Program-made: the position numbers and the translations under genes
Shown: piece after piece, positions 1 through 8,110 of the stretch
Layout: every line of letters starts with the position of its first letter
Position numbering within the stretch: the stretch's first letter is position 1
Source of the DNA: Bacillus_BA songklensis
GTDB lineage: Bacteria; Bacillota; Bacilli; Bacillales; Bacillaceae_H
NCBI RefSeq assembly: GCF_042649685.1
Contig: NZ_JBHRZT010000043.1
Span: 141,203-205,202, forward strand
Direction of reading: 5' to 3'
DNA length: 64,000 nucleotides
Notes under the pieces: model-generated
Seen by the model: only the letters and a program-made list of their open reading frames with translations
The model's database searches: none
What the model was told of the DNA's origin: nothing

Positions 1-627
1 TGGCACATCAAGGATATCCAACAATTCGTCATCCCATTTCAATTCATGGATATTGAACATTAACGTTCTTGAAGCATTAGAGTAATCCGTGACGTGAGCT
101 TTGCCGCCTGAAAGCTTCCAAATAAGCCATGTATCAATCGTTCCAAACAGTAACTCCCCTTTTTCCGCACGCTCTCTCGCACCCTCCACATGGTCTAAAA
201 TCCACTTTACTTTTGTGCCGGAAAAATACGCATCAATTAATAAGCCAGTTTTTTGACGGAATAAATCATTGTATCCTTTTTCTTTTAACTCTTCACAAAT
301 ACCGGCTGTTTGACGGGATTGCCATACAATCGCATTATAAATCGGACGTCCTGTGTCCTTTTCCCAAACAACTGTTGTTTCACGCTGGTTTGTGATCCCG
401 ATCCCCGCAATTTGATTGGCCGGCACCCCAGATTCCGATAAACAAGATGCAATCACGGCCAAAATGGAGCTCCAGATTTCATTTGGATTATGTTCAACCC
501 ATCCCGGCTTTGGAAAATGTTGTGTGAATTCTTTTTGAGCTGTGTATACTACTTCGCCTTTTTGGTTGAAAAGAATCGCTCGAGAGCTTGTTGTACCTTG
601 ATCTAACGATAAAATATATTTTTCCAT
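1..627 (-). CDS. glpK: Glycerol kinase, N-terminal part (runs off the window)
   Basis: The protein begins MEKYILSLDQGTTSSRAILF, the phosphate-binding start of FGGY-family glycerol kinases. Further on it has the GITNQRETTVVW and NAIVWQSRQT segments. It phosphorylates glycerol to glycerol-3-phosphate in the cytoplasm. The ATG at 627 follows a GGAGGTCTT ribosome site. About 209 codons are present and the C-terminus lies left of the window. glpP is directly upstream; the glpF facilitator gene that separates them in B. subtilis is absent. Identification is near certain. Confidence 0.96.
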   Translation of the reverse strand, partial: MEKYILSLDQGTTSSRAILFNQKGEVVYTAQKEFTQHFPKPGWVEHNPNEIWSSILAVIASCLSESGVPANQIAGIGITNQRETTVVWEKDTGRPIYNAIVWQSRQTAGICEELKEKGYNDLFRQKTGLLIDAYFSGTKVKWILDHVEGARERAEKGELLFGTIDTWLIWKLSGGKAHVTDYSNASRTLMFNIHELKWDDELLDILDVP

Positions 628-676
628 ACTTAAGACCTCCGTTTTCCCACTCGCCATGTAAGCGCCTTAATAAGAA

Positions 677-720
677 AATCCACAATACTTTCCCCCTTAT
701 GGAAGAAGTAATTGTGGATC
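677..720 (-). terminator. Leader terminator upstream of glpK, probable GlpP antitermination target
   Basis: On the minus strand a stem with perfect 9-bp arms (678-686 with 711-719, extended by four more pairs) is followed by TTTTCTTATT. It lies between the glpK promoter and start codon. In B. subtilis GlpP with glycerol-3-phosphate prevents termination at an equivalent leader. The role here is inferred from position and the adjacent glpP. Confidence 0.8.
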
Positions 721-756
721 TTCAGGTCTCCGTCACATGTCATTAACTTACTTGCT

Positions 757-785
757 AGTTTACTAGAAGTTGAAAACGCTGTCAA
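757..785 (-). promoter_or_regulatory. SigA promoter of glpK
   Basis: TTGACA (780-785), a 17-bp spacer and TAAACT (757-762), read on the minus strand. It lies upstream of the leader terminator, so the transcript would start with that leader. Confidence 0.8.
771..784 (-). promoter_or_regulatory. cre site (CcpA operator) over the glpK promoter
   Basis: TGACAGCGTTTTCA matches the degenerate cre consensus TGWNANCGNTNWCA at every position. It overlaps the -35 box and spacer, where CcpA binding would block RNA polymerase, as expected for catabolite repression of glycerol use. Confidence 0.85.
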
Positions 786-917
786 CTATATAAATCCAAC
801 TTTTCAGCCTATTCAAGATGGAAGAACAAAAGAGCCGCGAATAGGATAAAGCAGAATGATTCATGTAAAAAAGTTAAGTTAGACTTATATACCTATATAT
901 GAATCATATTCGTATAT

Positions 918-1469
918 TTAATATGTCTTCCATAGGTCCCGCTTTGATGTCGTAACAGCCGTTGCCCCTGCTTTTAGAGCTCCCGCTACATCTTGCTCTG
1001 TGCGAATTAATCCCCCAGCCAAAACAGGGATCCCTGTTTTTTGATGCACTTCCTGAATGAAGGATGGAATGATACCGGGCAAGAGTTCAATATAATCAGG
1101 CTGCACCTTTTGGATGAGGCTGTAGCTTTTTTCAAGAGCCGTGCTGTCCAATAAAAAGATCCTTTGGACGGCATACACGCCTTTCTGTTTCGCTTTGACA
1201 ATGACACTCGAACGGGTAGAAATAATTCCGGCAGGCTTTAATTCCTGACATAGAAATTCAACCGCGTACTCATCATGTTTTAATCCTTGAATCAAGTCAA
1301 CATGTAAGAACATCTCCTTATCAGCGCGTTTTACCGCGTTCATTATCCCTTTTAACTGTCCTAGATGACTATCGAGCAATACCCCGTATTTATAGTCACT
1401 TTCTAAAAACTTATCCAGCTGTTTCATTTCTCTAACCGCAGGCAAAATTTGCTGTTCATCAAAGGCCAT
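918..1469 (-). CDS. glpP: Glycerol uptake operon antiterminator GlpP
   Basis: The protein (183 aa from the ATG at 1469) contains LHVDLIQGLKHDEYAVEFL, GIISTRSSVIVKAKQKGVYA and AGGLIRTEQDVAGALKAGA, all typical of GlpP, which has a TIM-barrel-like fold. It binds glycerol-3-phosphate and suppresses termination in glp leader RNAs. The frame also opens at a GTG at 1478. The ATG is preferred because GGAG lies 8 nt before it. It lies upstream of glpK and separated from it by a promoter and leader terminator. Confidence 0.94.
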   Translation of the reverse strand: MAFDEQQILPAVREMKQLDKFLESDYKYGVLLDSHLGQLKGIMNAVKRADKEMFLHVDLIQGLKHDEYAVEFLCQELKPAGIISTRSSVIVKAKQKGVYAVQRIFLLDSTALEKSYSLIQKVQPDYIELLPGIIPSFIQEVHQKTGIPVLAGGLIRTEQDVAGALKAGATAVTTSKRDLWKTY

Positions 1470-1633
1470 CTCTTTCACTCCGTTTACATTCTGTACTTTT
1501 TTATGTATAAGTTTAATTTAAAAAAATATAATTATCCATCTCCTTCTTTTGAATGCAACATCCAGTCCATATAATAGTTTATTTGACTTAAATTCGGCAG
1601 AGAAACTAATCTTTTTTTGTTACATTATTCTCA

Positions 1634-1700
1634 TTGACTCGTACAGCTTTCCGGATGATAATAATAATTGTTATCATCGATATTAATTATCATTATCATC
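1634..1700 (+). promoter_or_regulatory. Promoter overlapped by tandem Fur-box-like repeats, no gene behind it
   Basis: TTGACT (1634-1639), 17 bp and GATAAT (1657-1662) form a plus-strand SigA promoter. The -10 box lies in an inverted repeat with GATGATAA arms (1654-1661 and 1671-1678). A second Fur-like 7-1-7 motif, TGATAATGATAATTA on the minus strand, follows at about 1685-1699. No open reading frame lies between this promoter and the hairpin at 1800. A Fur-controlled small RNA is possible. Confidence 0.5.
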
Positions 1701-1799
1701 TATTTTTTAGGCGTTGCCCTGCACAAAATTTGAAGTGGGAATCTTCTCGCCTAAAATGATAAAATAAGATATCTCATAAACAAAGAAGTACCTTTTATG

Positions 1800-1842
1800 A
1801 GTTGTATCCCGACCCCAGGTTTCCTGTGGTCGGGATACAACT
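1800..1842. terminator. Strong hairpin downstream of yhcX and of the Fur-box promoter
   Basis: Perfect 15-bp arms, AGTTGTATCCCGACC with its complement. The plus-strand side is followed by a T-rich stretch (ATTTATTTCTT), while the minus side lacks a U tract. It may therefore end a plus-strand transcript as well as yhcX. Confidence 0.7.
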
Positions 1843-1847
1843 CCGAT

Positions 1848-3383
1848 TTATTTCTTATATTTAATTTCATACACATCACCGCGGCGGTCTTTTAGCTGAC
1901 GGACGGTGCCTGACTGGCGCTGCCTGCGCAAAATTTCCAGATCGACATCACCGATGACGACCATTTCGATATTATCGTTACATTCTCCCACAATACCATC
2001 ACGTGCGAATTCAAAGTCAGATGGAGCAAAAATGGCTGATTTCGCATATTGGATATCCATATTTTCTACTTGGGGTAAGTTTCCGACTGTACCTGCAATA
2101 ACGGTATAAATTTGATTCTCTACCGCCCTTGCCTGTGCACAATAGCGAACACGCAAATAACCTTGACGATCTTCTGTACAGAATGGGATAAAAATAATAT
2201 TAGCACCTTTATCTGTCGCAATACGTGCCATTTCAGGAAACTCAATATCATAGCAAATCTGGATTGCAATTTTTCCGCAGTCTGTATCAAATACTTCTAC
2301 TTTGCTGCCACGGCTGATTCCCCACCATTTACGCTCATTCGGTGTAATATGCACTTTATATTGCTTTTCAATGGTCCCATCGCGGCGGAACAAATATGCA
2401 ATATTGTAAATGCCGTCTTCCTCATCCACAAAGTGGGAACCGCCGATAATATTGACATTATATTTCACAGCAAGGCCTGTAAAGAGCTCAATATACTGTT
2501 CGGTAAATTGTGCCACATGCTGTACCGCTTTACTTGGTATTTTTTCATTCAAAAAGGACATGAGCTGCGTTGTGAAAATTTCTGGGAACACACAAAAGTC
2601 TGCCCCCGCATCGTACGCCACATCTGTATAATATTCGACTTGTGTAGCAAACTCTTCAAATGAACCAATTTGTTTCATCATATATTGAACAACACAAATC
2701 CGTACTGGAAAAGCTGTTCTAAAATGGCGTTTTGAGGTTGGTACATAATCGACATTATTCCACTCCATTAACGTCGCATATTTATTGGAAGCAACATCAT
2801 CCGGGAGATAGCCTCGATTGATTCGCATCAATGTAAATCCATTGCGAAGCTGAAATGTTAAAACCGGATCATAAATTTTATGTTTTATAACTTGTTGTAC
2901 GTATTGTCTTGGTGTTAATTCACGGGCATATTTATGGTAATTAGGAATCCTTCCCCCAATAATGATGCTTTTTAAATTCAGTTCACGTGCTAACTCTTCA
3001 CGGGCTTCATACAAGCGTCGTCCAATCTTCATTCCACGGTAATCCGGATGAACCATAACCTCAATGCCATATAAATTATATCCTTCAGGATTATGGTTCG
3101 TAATGTAGCCTTCATCAGTAATGTCATCCCATGTATGCTGGGCATCATACTCATCGAAGTTGACCATCAAACTGGAGCAAGAACCGATGATTTTCCCTTC
3201 AAATTCCACACAAATCTGACCTTCCGGAAAAATACTTAAATGGCTCTCTAACTGCTCCCGTTTCCATGGAATCATGCCGGGAAAACAAAGTTTTTGCAGT
3301 TCAATAATTTCATCAATATCTTTATATTCAATGTTACGGATAATTATCTTTTTCTCAAATTTCGATAAATCAATCGTTGACAC
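1848..3383 (-). CDS. yhcX: GNAT acetyltransferase fused to carbon-nitrogen hydrolase (YhcX)
   Basis: A 511-aa two-domain protein. Residues about 15-190 are a GNAT fold with the acetyl-CoA loop region VMVHPDYRGMKIGRRLYEAR. Residues about 225-500 are a nitrilase-superfamily domain with the Glu-Lys-Cys triad visible in FPEIFTTQL, KVHITPNER and QICYDIEFPE. It matches B. subtilis YhcX in length and sequence; the substrate is not established. The C-terminal half is closely related to the separate nitrilase at 9079-9933. Neighbouring yhcU and yhcT also match the B. subtilis yhc region. Confidence 0.93.
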   Translation of the reverse strand: MSTIDLSKFEKKIIIRNIEYKDIDEIIELQKLCFPGMIPWKREQLESHLSIFPEGQICVEFEGKIIGSCSSLMVNFDEYDAQHTWDDITDEGYITNHNPEGYNLYGIEVMVHPDYRGMKIGRRLYEAREELARELNLKSIIIGGRIPNYHKYARELTPRQYVQQVIKHKIYDPVLTFQLRNGFTLMRINRGYLPDDVASNKYATLMEWNNVDYVPTSKRHFRTAFPVRICVVQYMMKQIGSFEEFATQVEYYTDVAYDAGADFCVFPEIFTTQLMSFLNEKIPSKAVQHVAQFTEQYIELFTGLAVKYNVNIIGGSHFVDEEDGIYNIAYLFRRDGTIEKQYKVHITPNERKWWGISRGSKVEVFDTDCGKIAIQICYDIEFPEMARIATDKGANIIFIPFCTEDRQGYLRVRYCAQARAVENQIYTVIAGTVGNLPQVENMDIQYAKSAIFAPSDFEFARDGIVGECNDNIEMVVIGDVDLEILRRQRQSGTVRQLKDRRGDVYEIKYKK

Positions 3384-3472
3384 GTTTATAGCAACCCCTT
3401 TTAGTCTATCTTCTTTTCTTTTTCCCTAAATGTATCCCGGCTAAACAAGATTTTTTTAAGCATGGCGGCCAT

Positions 3473-3503
3473 AAAAAGACACCCGGACGAGGGTGTCTTT
3501 TTG
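3473..3503. terminator. Terminator after the L,D-transpeptidase gene
   Basis: AAAAAGACACCC, a 6-nt loop and GGGTGTCTTTTT form a Rho-independent terminator for the minus-strand gene ending at 3510. It has T runs in both directions. Confidence 0.85.
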
Positions 3504-3509
3504 CTCATA

Positions 3510-4313
3510 TCAATTGTAATATTCGTTTACTTTCTTAATGACATCCGCCGGGAGGTAAGAAATGTGGATTCGGTCTAGATTGTAATGCACAAACTTTCCA
3601 CCTATGTTTACCAAGGCGAGGTTCTTATTTACTTCATACACTTTATACGTCTTATTTACCGGTAAAGTACTGATAACTTCATATTTTCCCTCTTTCGTTC
3701 TCACCATTAGAGGCATTGGTTTTTTCACCGTTAAGAATCCAACTTGCCCTTTTGATAACTGACTTCCTTTAAAACATACTCCCTTGCATACATTGGCGTT
3801 ATAGCCGTATTTGCTTGCAATCGCTTCAAAAGCTTGGGACTTGAATTGACCGATAATTACCTTTGTATGTAATTCCACTCGATCAAATAACCATCTTACT
3901 TCTTCATCATACATCCGCACGCATCCTGAGCTCACATATTTGCCGATTGAACTTGGATTGTTGTTTCCGTGAATGCCGTATGTCGTTCCATATGTACCGC
4001 GCGCATTCAAACCAAGCCAACGATCTCCGAGTGGATTGCGCGGGTCGCCTCCCGGGATTCCTCCCTTATAGTAGGGGCGATTCTTAATCTTATTCACTAT
4101 TGTAAATGTGCCTTCAGGGGTGTAACTTATTTGTCTCCCCGTTCCAACACTAAACGTTCTGACCAATTTTCCATTTTCAAAAAAGGCTAACCGGTTTGTT
4201 GATTTGTTAATGATGATGAATTGATTTTTACTTGCTGCAGACGCTGGTGTTGCGCTAATTGTACTAAAAATCATAAAGACTGCCAAAATCAGACCAAAAA
4301 CTAGCTTTCTCAC
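3510..4313 (-). CDS. Secreted L,D-transpeptidase (YkuD family)
   Basis: The start is taken as the GTG at 4313, 6 nt after a GGGGGA ribosome site, giving 267 aa. The longer frame to 4379 lacks a site. A signal peptide with AxA cleavage (TPASA) is followed by a YkuD domain. The catalytic region contains YGIHGNNNPSSIG and SSGCVRMYDEEV, the HxnSxGCxR signature with nucleophile Cys. Such enzymes make 3-3 peptidoglycan cross-links or attach proteins at the cell surface. The C-terminal 70 residues form a small extra domain I do not recognise. Confidence 0.9.
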   Translation of the reverse strand: MRKLVFGLILAVFMIFSTISATPASAASKNQFIIINKSTNRLAFFENGKLVRTFSVGTGRQISYTPEGTFTIVNKIKNRPYYKGGIPGGDPRNPLGDRWLGLNARGTYGTTYGIHGNNNPSSIGKYVSSGCVRMYDEEVRWLFDRVELHTKVIIGQFKSQAFEAIASKYGYNANVCKGVCFKGSQLSKGQVGFLTVKKPMPLMVRTKEGKYEVISTLPVNKTYKVYEVNKNLALVNIGGKFVHYNLDRIHISYLPADVIKKVNEYYN

Positions 4314-4575
4314 TTTTATTTCCCCCTTTTTCTCTGTATCTAGCTGAATTATAAATGACTTAAATTGGTAATAAAACACTTTAGACCAAACAAGTCAAAA
4401 TATTACAAATAATTAGAATTCTTTCGACACCTAGTTTTCAAAAAAAATAGGAATTCAGCATATTTTACTTTCCAAACGTTGTCTTCTATAATTTTGCTGG
4501 GGATTAAAAAGATTGTGAGGAAGTTTTTGTGGAGACTAATAGGCGCATAGAATCATTTCTCTTTTTTTTCGTTAG

Positions 4576-4730
4576 GGTACATTACCATTCCTTTGGATGA
4601 AATATGGCATTGACTCTACTCCCCTACCATCGTTCGTTATGAAGATGGAAAAGAAGTGAATCGAATTGTAGGCTCACAAGAGAAAAGTGTGTTTAAAGAC
4701 TGGTTTAATCAAACAGGCCAAACAAAATAA
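4576..4730 (+). pseudogene. Remnant of a thioredoxin-like gene (C-terminal third)
   Basis: With one frame change near 4623 the translation reads KYGIDSTPT then IVRYEDGKEVNRIVG and ends at TAA 4728-4730. The T-P motif with the following strand is the cis-proline region of thioredoxins. The CxxC half is missing and no start or ribosome site is present. Decay is clear; the exact family member is uncertain. Confidence 0.65.
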
Positions 4731-4734
4731 AAAC

Positions 4735-4770
4735 CTCTCCTCCCTTAGCAGTTAGAGAGGAGAGATTTTT
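4735..4770. terminator. Terminator between the thioredoxin remnant and yhcU
   Basis: CTCTCCTC and GAGGAGAG arms followed on the plus strand by ATTTTTT. On the minus strand the stem is followed by TTTTATTTTG, so it can serve yhcU. Confidence 0.75.
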
Positions 4771-5177
4771 TAATTGACAGCAAAAGAATATGTTGAAACA
4801 TTCGGATAATACATATTGACTTGGCACTGTTCCTTTGCAAATTGATCGATTGTTAAAGGAAACGAGAATCCGTATCTTTCTAATATTTCTACATTTTTTT
4901 CGAATAATATTTCATGCCGCTTTTGAATTTCACGATGACGAATACACTCGATGACTGCCATAATGGTTTGTAAGCTGCTAATGACTTGTAATGCTTCCTG
5001 CAGCAAACCATTATAACGTGAATTCGCTACATGATCAGGATTCAATAAATGAAGCTGTTCTATCTTTTTAAGCTCCTGCGAGGAGAAGTACCGAGGAATA
5101 ATCTCAAACAAAATCTGAGTTTTCAGGTCTTCTATGTAAGCTTCTATTTCCGGAGTAGCTGCACATTCAATCCTCAA
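4770..5177 (-). CDS. yhcU: YhcU-like protein (DUF5365)
   Basis: A 135-aa soluble acidic protein without signal peptide or membrane segments. Its composition, length and position beside yhcT fit B. subtilis YhcU, a conserved protein of unknown function. I see no catalytic motif. It is transcribed divergently from yhcT. Confidence 0.7.
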   Translation of the reverse strand: MRIECAATPEIEAYIEDLKTQILFEIIPRYFSSQELKKIEQLHLLNPDHVANSRYNGLLQEALQVISSLQTIMAVIECIRHREIQKRHEILFEKNVEILERYGFSFPLTIDQFAKEQCQVNMYYPNVSTYSFAVN

Positions 5178-5456
5178 TATAGACCCACCTTTTTTAATTG
5201 TTCATCAAATTTTCATGTATTACTAGCATACCATAGACTGCAAATTAAATGGGAAGGTATTTGTTCCTTTATATGCAAATATCAGGAATTTATCGTTTCT
5301 CTGATAAACAAGATATACTGGTAAAAACGTGGCGGTTTTAGCATTCTCTGTATTTTTGGGCCGTCGTTCCACTATTCTTCTTGTACTTCCTCTTTGTTCT
5401 CTTCCCTCGTTATTATATACTCATAAATAACTAAGAAACGAAAAGGTGATATGCAT

Positions 5457-6383
5457 ATGTTGATGTCAAGAAAAGGAGATTGGTTTGAAGCGATAATCAC
5501 AGAAAAACAAGCTGGAATCTCCATTGAAACCTTTTTAAAAGAACATTGGAAAATGCCTAAAAAACTGCTTCATCAATTTCGAATGAAAAAACAAGTAAAA
5601 GTCAATAACGAGGTCGTGAATTGGAATCGGCTTTTGCAGCCAAATGACCGGTTGCAAGCTCAATTTTATTTTTCCGAAGAAAACAAGTTGCAGCCGTTTT
5701 ATCAAGAGCTTGATATATTGTATGAAGATGATCATCTTCTTATTATTAATAAACCAGCAGGGATGGACACACATCCAACTAATCCAACAGATGGGCATAC
5801 CCTTTCCAATATTGTTTCCTTCTATTTTTTAACAGAAGGATTACAGACCAGCCCCAGACATATTCATCGATTGGATCGGGATACATCCGGAGCCATTTTG
5901 TTTGCTAAGCATCCGCTTGCTGCCGCTTTATTAGATCAACAGCTGGAGAAAAGAGAAATTAAACGAACATATATTGCCATTGTAGATGGTATCGTAAAAC
6001 AAAACAAAGGAACGATTAATGCTTCGATTGGGCGCGATCGTCATCATGCAACAAGAAGACGCGTCTCCTCTTCCGGCCAGCATGCCATTACAAACTATCG
6101 TGTTGTACAACGTAACCAACAATTGCAGCAAACATTGGTAGAGTTATCTCTTCAAACGGGACGCACTCATCAAATCCGGGTACATATGAGCCATATCGGT
6201 CACCCGCTTGTTGGAGATAACCTTTACGGCGGCTCATCATCTTTTTTTAAACAGGCACTTCATGCCGTGCGTCTTCAATTGACACATCCTTTTACGGATG
6301 AGAATATCGAAGTAGTGGCTTCTGCACCTTCTCATATCTTTAAAGCTTATGAGCTCACTATTTCAAAAGAATACTACCACTAA
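5457..6383 (+). CDS. yhcT: RluA-family pseudouridine synthase (YhcT)
   Basis: About 308 aa. An S4-like N-terminal region (about residues 20-75) precedes the RluA catalytic domain. It has the HRLDRDTSGAILFAK motif with catalytic Asp, and the LQTGRTHQIRVHMSHIGHPLVGD motif. It converts specific uridines in structured RNA to pseudouridine; the target site cannot be read from sequence. An ATG at 5451 is only 2 nt from AGGTG, so the second ATG at 5457 is preferred. Confidence 0.9.
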   Translation: MLMSRKGDWFEAIITEKQAGISIETFLKEHWKMPKKLLHQFRMKKQVKVNNEVVNWNRLLQPNDRLQAQFYFSEENKLQPFYQELDILYEDDHLLIINKPAGMDTHPTNPTDGHTLSNIVSFYFLTEGLQTSPRHIHRLDRDTSGAILFAKHPLAAALLDQQLEKREIKRTYIAIVDGIVKQNKGTINASIGRDRHHATRRRVSSSGQHAITNYRVVQRNQQLQQTLVELSLQTGRTHQIRVHMSHIGHPLVGDNLYGGSSSFFKQALHAVRLQLTHPFTDENIEVVASAPSHIFKAYELTISKEYYH

Positions 6384-6426
6384 TATCAAAAAGGGATTCA
6401 TAAGGTAAACGACACCTCTTCCGCTT

Positions 6427-6560
6427 ATGATTGCTCTATATCTTGCTCAAGACAGCTTCGGAACAGCCTGTAACGTAACAGGTGATGGTGCATGGTTAAT
6501 CAGCTTACAGCTAAAAATAACATCACGAATCTTTCGGCTAAAAAAGCAAGTTAATCATGA
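6427..6560 (+). pseudogene. Fragment of a sodium:dicarboxylate/amino-acid symporter
   Basis: The translation ALYLAQDSFGTACNVTGDGA resembles the conserved DSFGTACNVTGDGA segment near the C-terminus of DAACS symporters. The rest of the transporter is missing and the frame drifts into unrelated residues. There is no ribosome site. Confidence 0.55.
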
Positions 6561-6590
6561 AAGAGGCTCCTCACAGGAGGGGCCTCTTTC
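6558..6590. terminator. Hairpin between two gene remnants
   Basis: GAAAGAGGCTCC and GGGGCCTCTTTC arms around a short loop, followed by ATTAATT. It is terminator-like but the T run is poor. Confidence 0.6.
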
Positions 6591-6595
6591 ATTAA

Positions 6596-6732
6596 TTAAA
6601 AATCAAAATTATCAGGGTCTGGACCAACACGACGGTCTTCATTTAATGCGTTAATTTTCTCCATATCTTCTGCAGTCAGTTCAAAATCAAAAATTAATGA
6701 GCGAGAAACTAAACAAACGTTTGATTAACTTT
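6596..6732 (-). pseudogene. C-terminal remnant of an aldo/keto reductase
   Basis: On the minus strand the frame reads FDFELTAEDMEKINALNEDR followed by RVGPDPDNFDF and a stop, the usual C-terminus of YvgN-type aldo/keto reductases. Upstream the frame is closed by a TAA, so barrel and active site are gone. Confidence 0.75.
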
Positions 6733-6836
6733 ACGAGTTCTGATGCGAAAAAGTACCCGCTGGAAATACAGAGCGCTTAAGTTCTTCAGTTTTGCTGATC
6801 AAGCAGTCAATCCAAAAAGTTCATGTATGATTTGAC

Positions 6837-6912
6837 TTAGACATAATAATCACGTACCTCTTTTAGAGTAGTAATATCAGTATGCCCAAGTTTCATAAAT
6901 TTCTTGTACCAG
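6837..6912 (-). pseudogene. Unidentified C-terminal gene fragment
   Basis: The minus-strand frame reads KKFMKLGHTDITTLKEVRDY, then YV and a stop. It has no start or ribosome site and abuts the CDF gene. I cannot name the parent protein. Confidence 0.3.
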
Positions 6913-6919
6913 AACCGTT

Positions 6920-7807
6920 TCAGCTGTCTTTTTCAACTTTTCTTATTATGTCCGGTTCAATGTGAACAAAGGTAGTGTGGATTTCGTACTTTTCTTCCAT
7001 TTTTTCTTCAATCTCATCTGCAATAAGGTGACCTTTCACTACACTTAAAAAAGGATCTACTTTCACAGTAACATCTATCAGCACATGATTTCCCTGCATT
7101 CTCGCTCTTAAGTCTGCCACCCTGTTTACACCGGGTATGGATTCAATCACTTTCCTATATTCCATTAACTTTTCTTCATCAAAACCATCCGTTAGTAAAT
7201 GAGAGGCTTCTTTAAAAATTTCAATCGCTGTTTTACAAATAATCAGGCCTACAATCAAAGCGGCAAGCGGGTCAAGCCAAGGGATGCCAAGGTGAGCTCC
7301 TGCAATCCCAAGGACAGCCCCCATACTGACAAGTGCGTCTGATAAATTATCTTTTGCCACGGCTTTTAGTGCCTGGCTATTGATTCGATTAGCCAACCGC
7401 TGATTATATATGTATACCATCAGCATAACAGCAGTTCCTCCAAGAGCGGTCCAGACTGCCATAAAATCAGGAATTTGTTCTTTTTTATCCGTAATGGAAT
7501 GAAACGCTTCATACAGTACCTGTACCCCAATGGATAGCATAATAAAAGAAGCAACCAAAGAAGCTATATTTTCCGCACGGGAGTGCCCATAAGGATGATT
7601 TTCATCTCGAGGCTTTTTGGAGATTTTCAAGCCAATCAAAACTGCAATAGAGGCAATAATATCTGTAAGGTTATTGAAGCCGTCCGCTTGCAATGCTTCG
7701 GAGTCGGCGATCGTTCCAATCATCAGCTTAAAAATGGATAAACCAATATAAGCAACAATGCTAAGCCAGGCTCCTTTTTCTGCATGTTCATAAACCTTTT
7801 CTTCCAT
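6920..7807 (-). CDS. Cation diffusion facilitator, probable Mn2+ exporter
   Basis: 295 aa from the ATG at 7807 (AGGTG 8 nt upstream). It has about six membrane segments and the paired CDF metal sites: ADSEALQADGFNNLTDI in TM2 and KAVAKDNLSDALVS in TM5. A cytoplasmic ferredoxin-like C-terminal domain follows (LRARMQGNHVLIDVTVKVD). Such proteins export divalent metals in exchange for protons. Metal choice is inferred: the DxxxD pattern and the MntR-like box upstream suggest a relative of B. subtilis MneP/MneS. Confidence 0.85.
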   Translation of the reverse strand: MEEKVYEHAEKGAWLSIVAYIGLSIFKLMIGTIADSEALQADGFNNLTDIIASIAVLIGLKISKKPRDENHPYGHSRAENIASLVASFIMLSIGVQVLYEAFHSITDKKEQIPDFMAVWTALGGTAVMLMVYIYNQRLANRINSQALKAVAKDNLSDALVSMGAVLGIAGAHLGIPWLDPLAALIVGLIICKTAIEIFKEASHLLTDGFDEEKLMEYRKVIESIPGVNRVADLRARMQGNHVLIDVTVKVDPFLSVVKGHLIADEIEEKMEEKYEIHTTFVHIEPDIIRKVEKDS

Positions 7808-7923
7808 TCCACGTTCACCTTTCTTTCGACCTCCATAAGCAAACCTAGTGTACCAAACGGAATCCATGTGGGTCTACAGCAACAAACTTGAACGATTGAA
7901 TGTATATAGCAAGCAGAAAAAAC

Positions 7924-7960
7924 TTTAAACTTAGCCAAAATCATTTTCCCTTGGCAAACT
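7924..7960 (-). promoter_or_regulatory. Promoter with upstream MntR-like box for the CDF exporter
   Basis: At 7944-7960 the minus strand reads AGTTTGCCAAGGGAAAA, which resembles the MntR consensus TTTGCCTTAAGGAAA but has a slightly shorter centre. A -35-like TTTAAA lies at 7924-7929 and TATACA follows 17 bp later. MntR activates mneP and mneS in B. subtilis from an upstream site. The assignment is inference. Confidence 0.45.
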
Positions 7961-7976
7961 CATTAAAAATTGCTAT

Positions 7977-8095
7977 ATAAGAAAAGCGGAGGCGACTGTC
8001 TAATCTTGAAAGGCGTTGGAGCGTCTGACAAAGAAGCGCTTTTGGCTTCATATGTTCGTCTGCTCTTGCATCCTGACTAGACTAAAAGGTTCTTA
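7977..8095 (+). repeat. Dispersed intergenic repeat, copy R1
   Basis: Contains AAGCGGAGGCGACTGTCTA, then AATCTTGAAAGGCGTTGGAG and a hairpin GAAGCGCTTTTGGCTTC. The same ordered blocks occur at 62817-62933 and 33127-33246 on the minus strand, and in weaker form at 19798-19885. Confidence 0.75.
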
Positions 8096-8110
8096 TGTGG
8101 ATTCATATAG

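Noticed and set aside
2112..2663. 183-aa plus-strand frame opposite yhcX
   Set aside because: Antisense shadow; Cys- and Ile-rich composition, no ribosome site.
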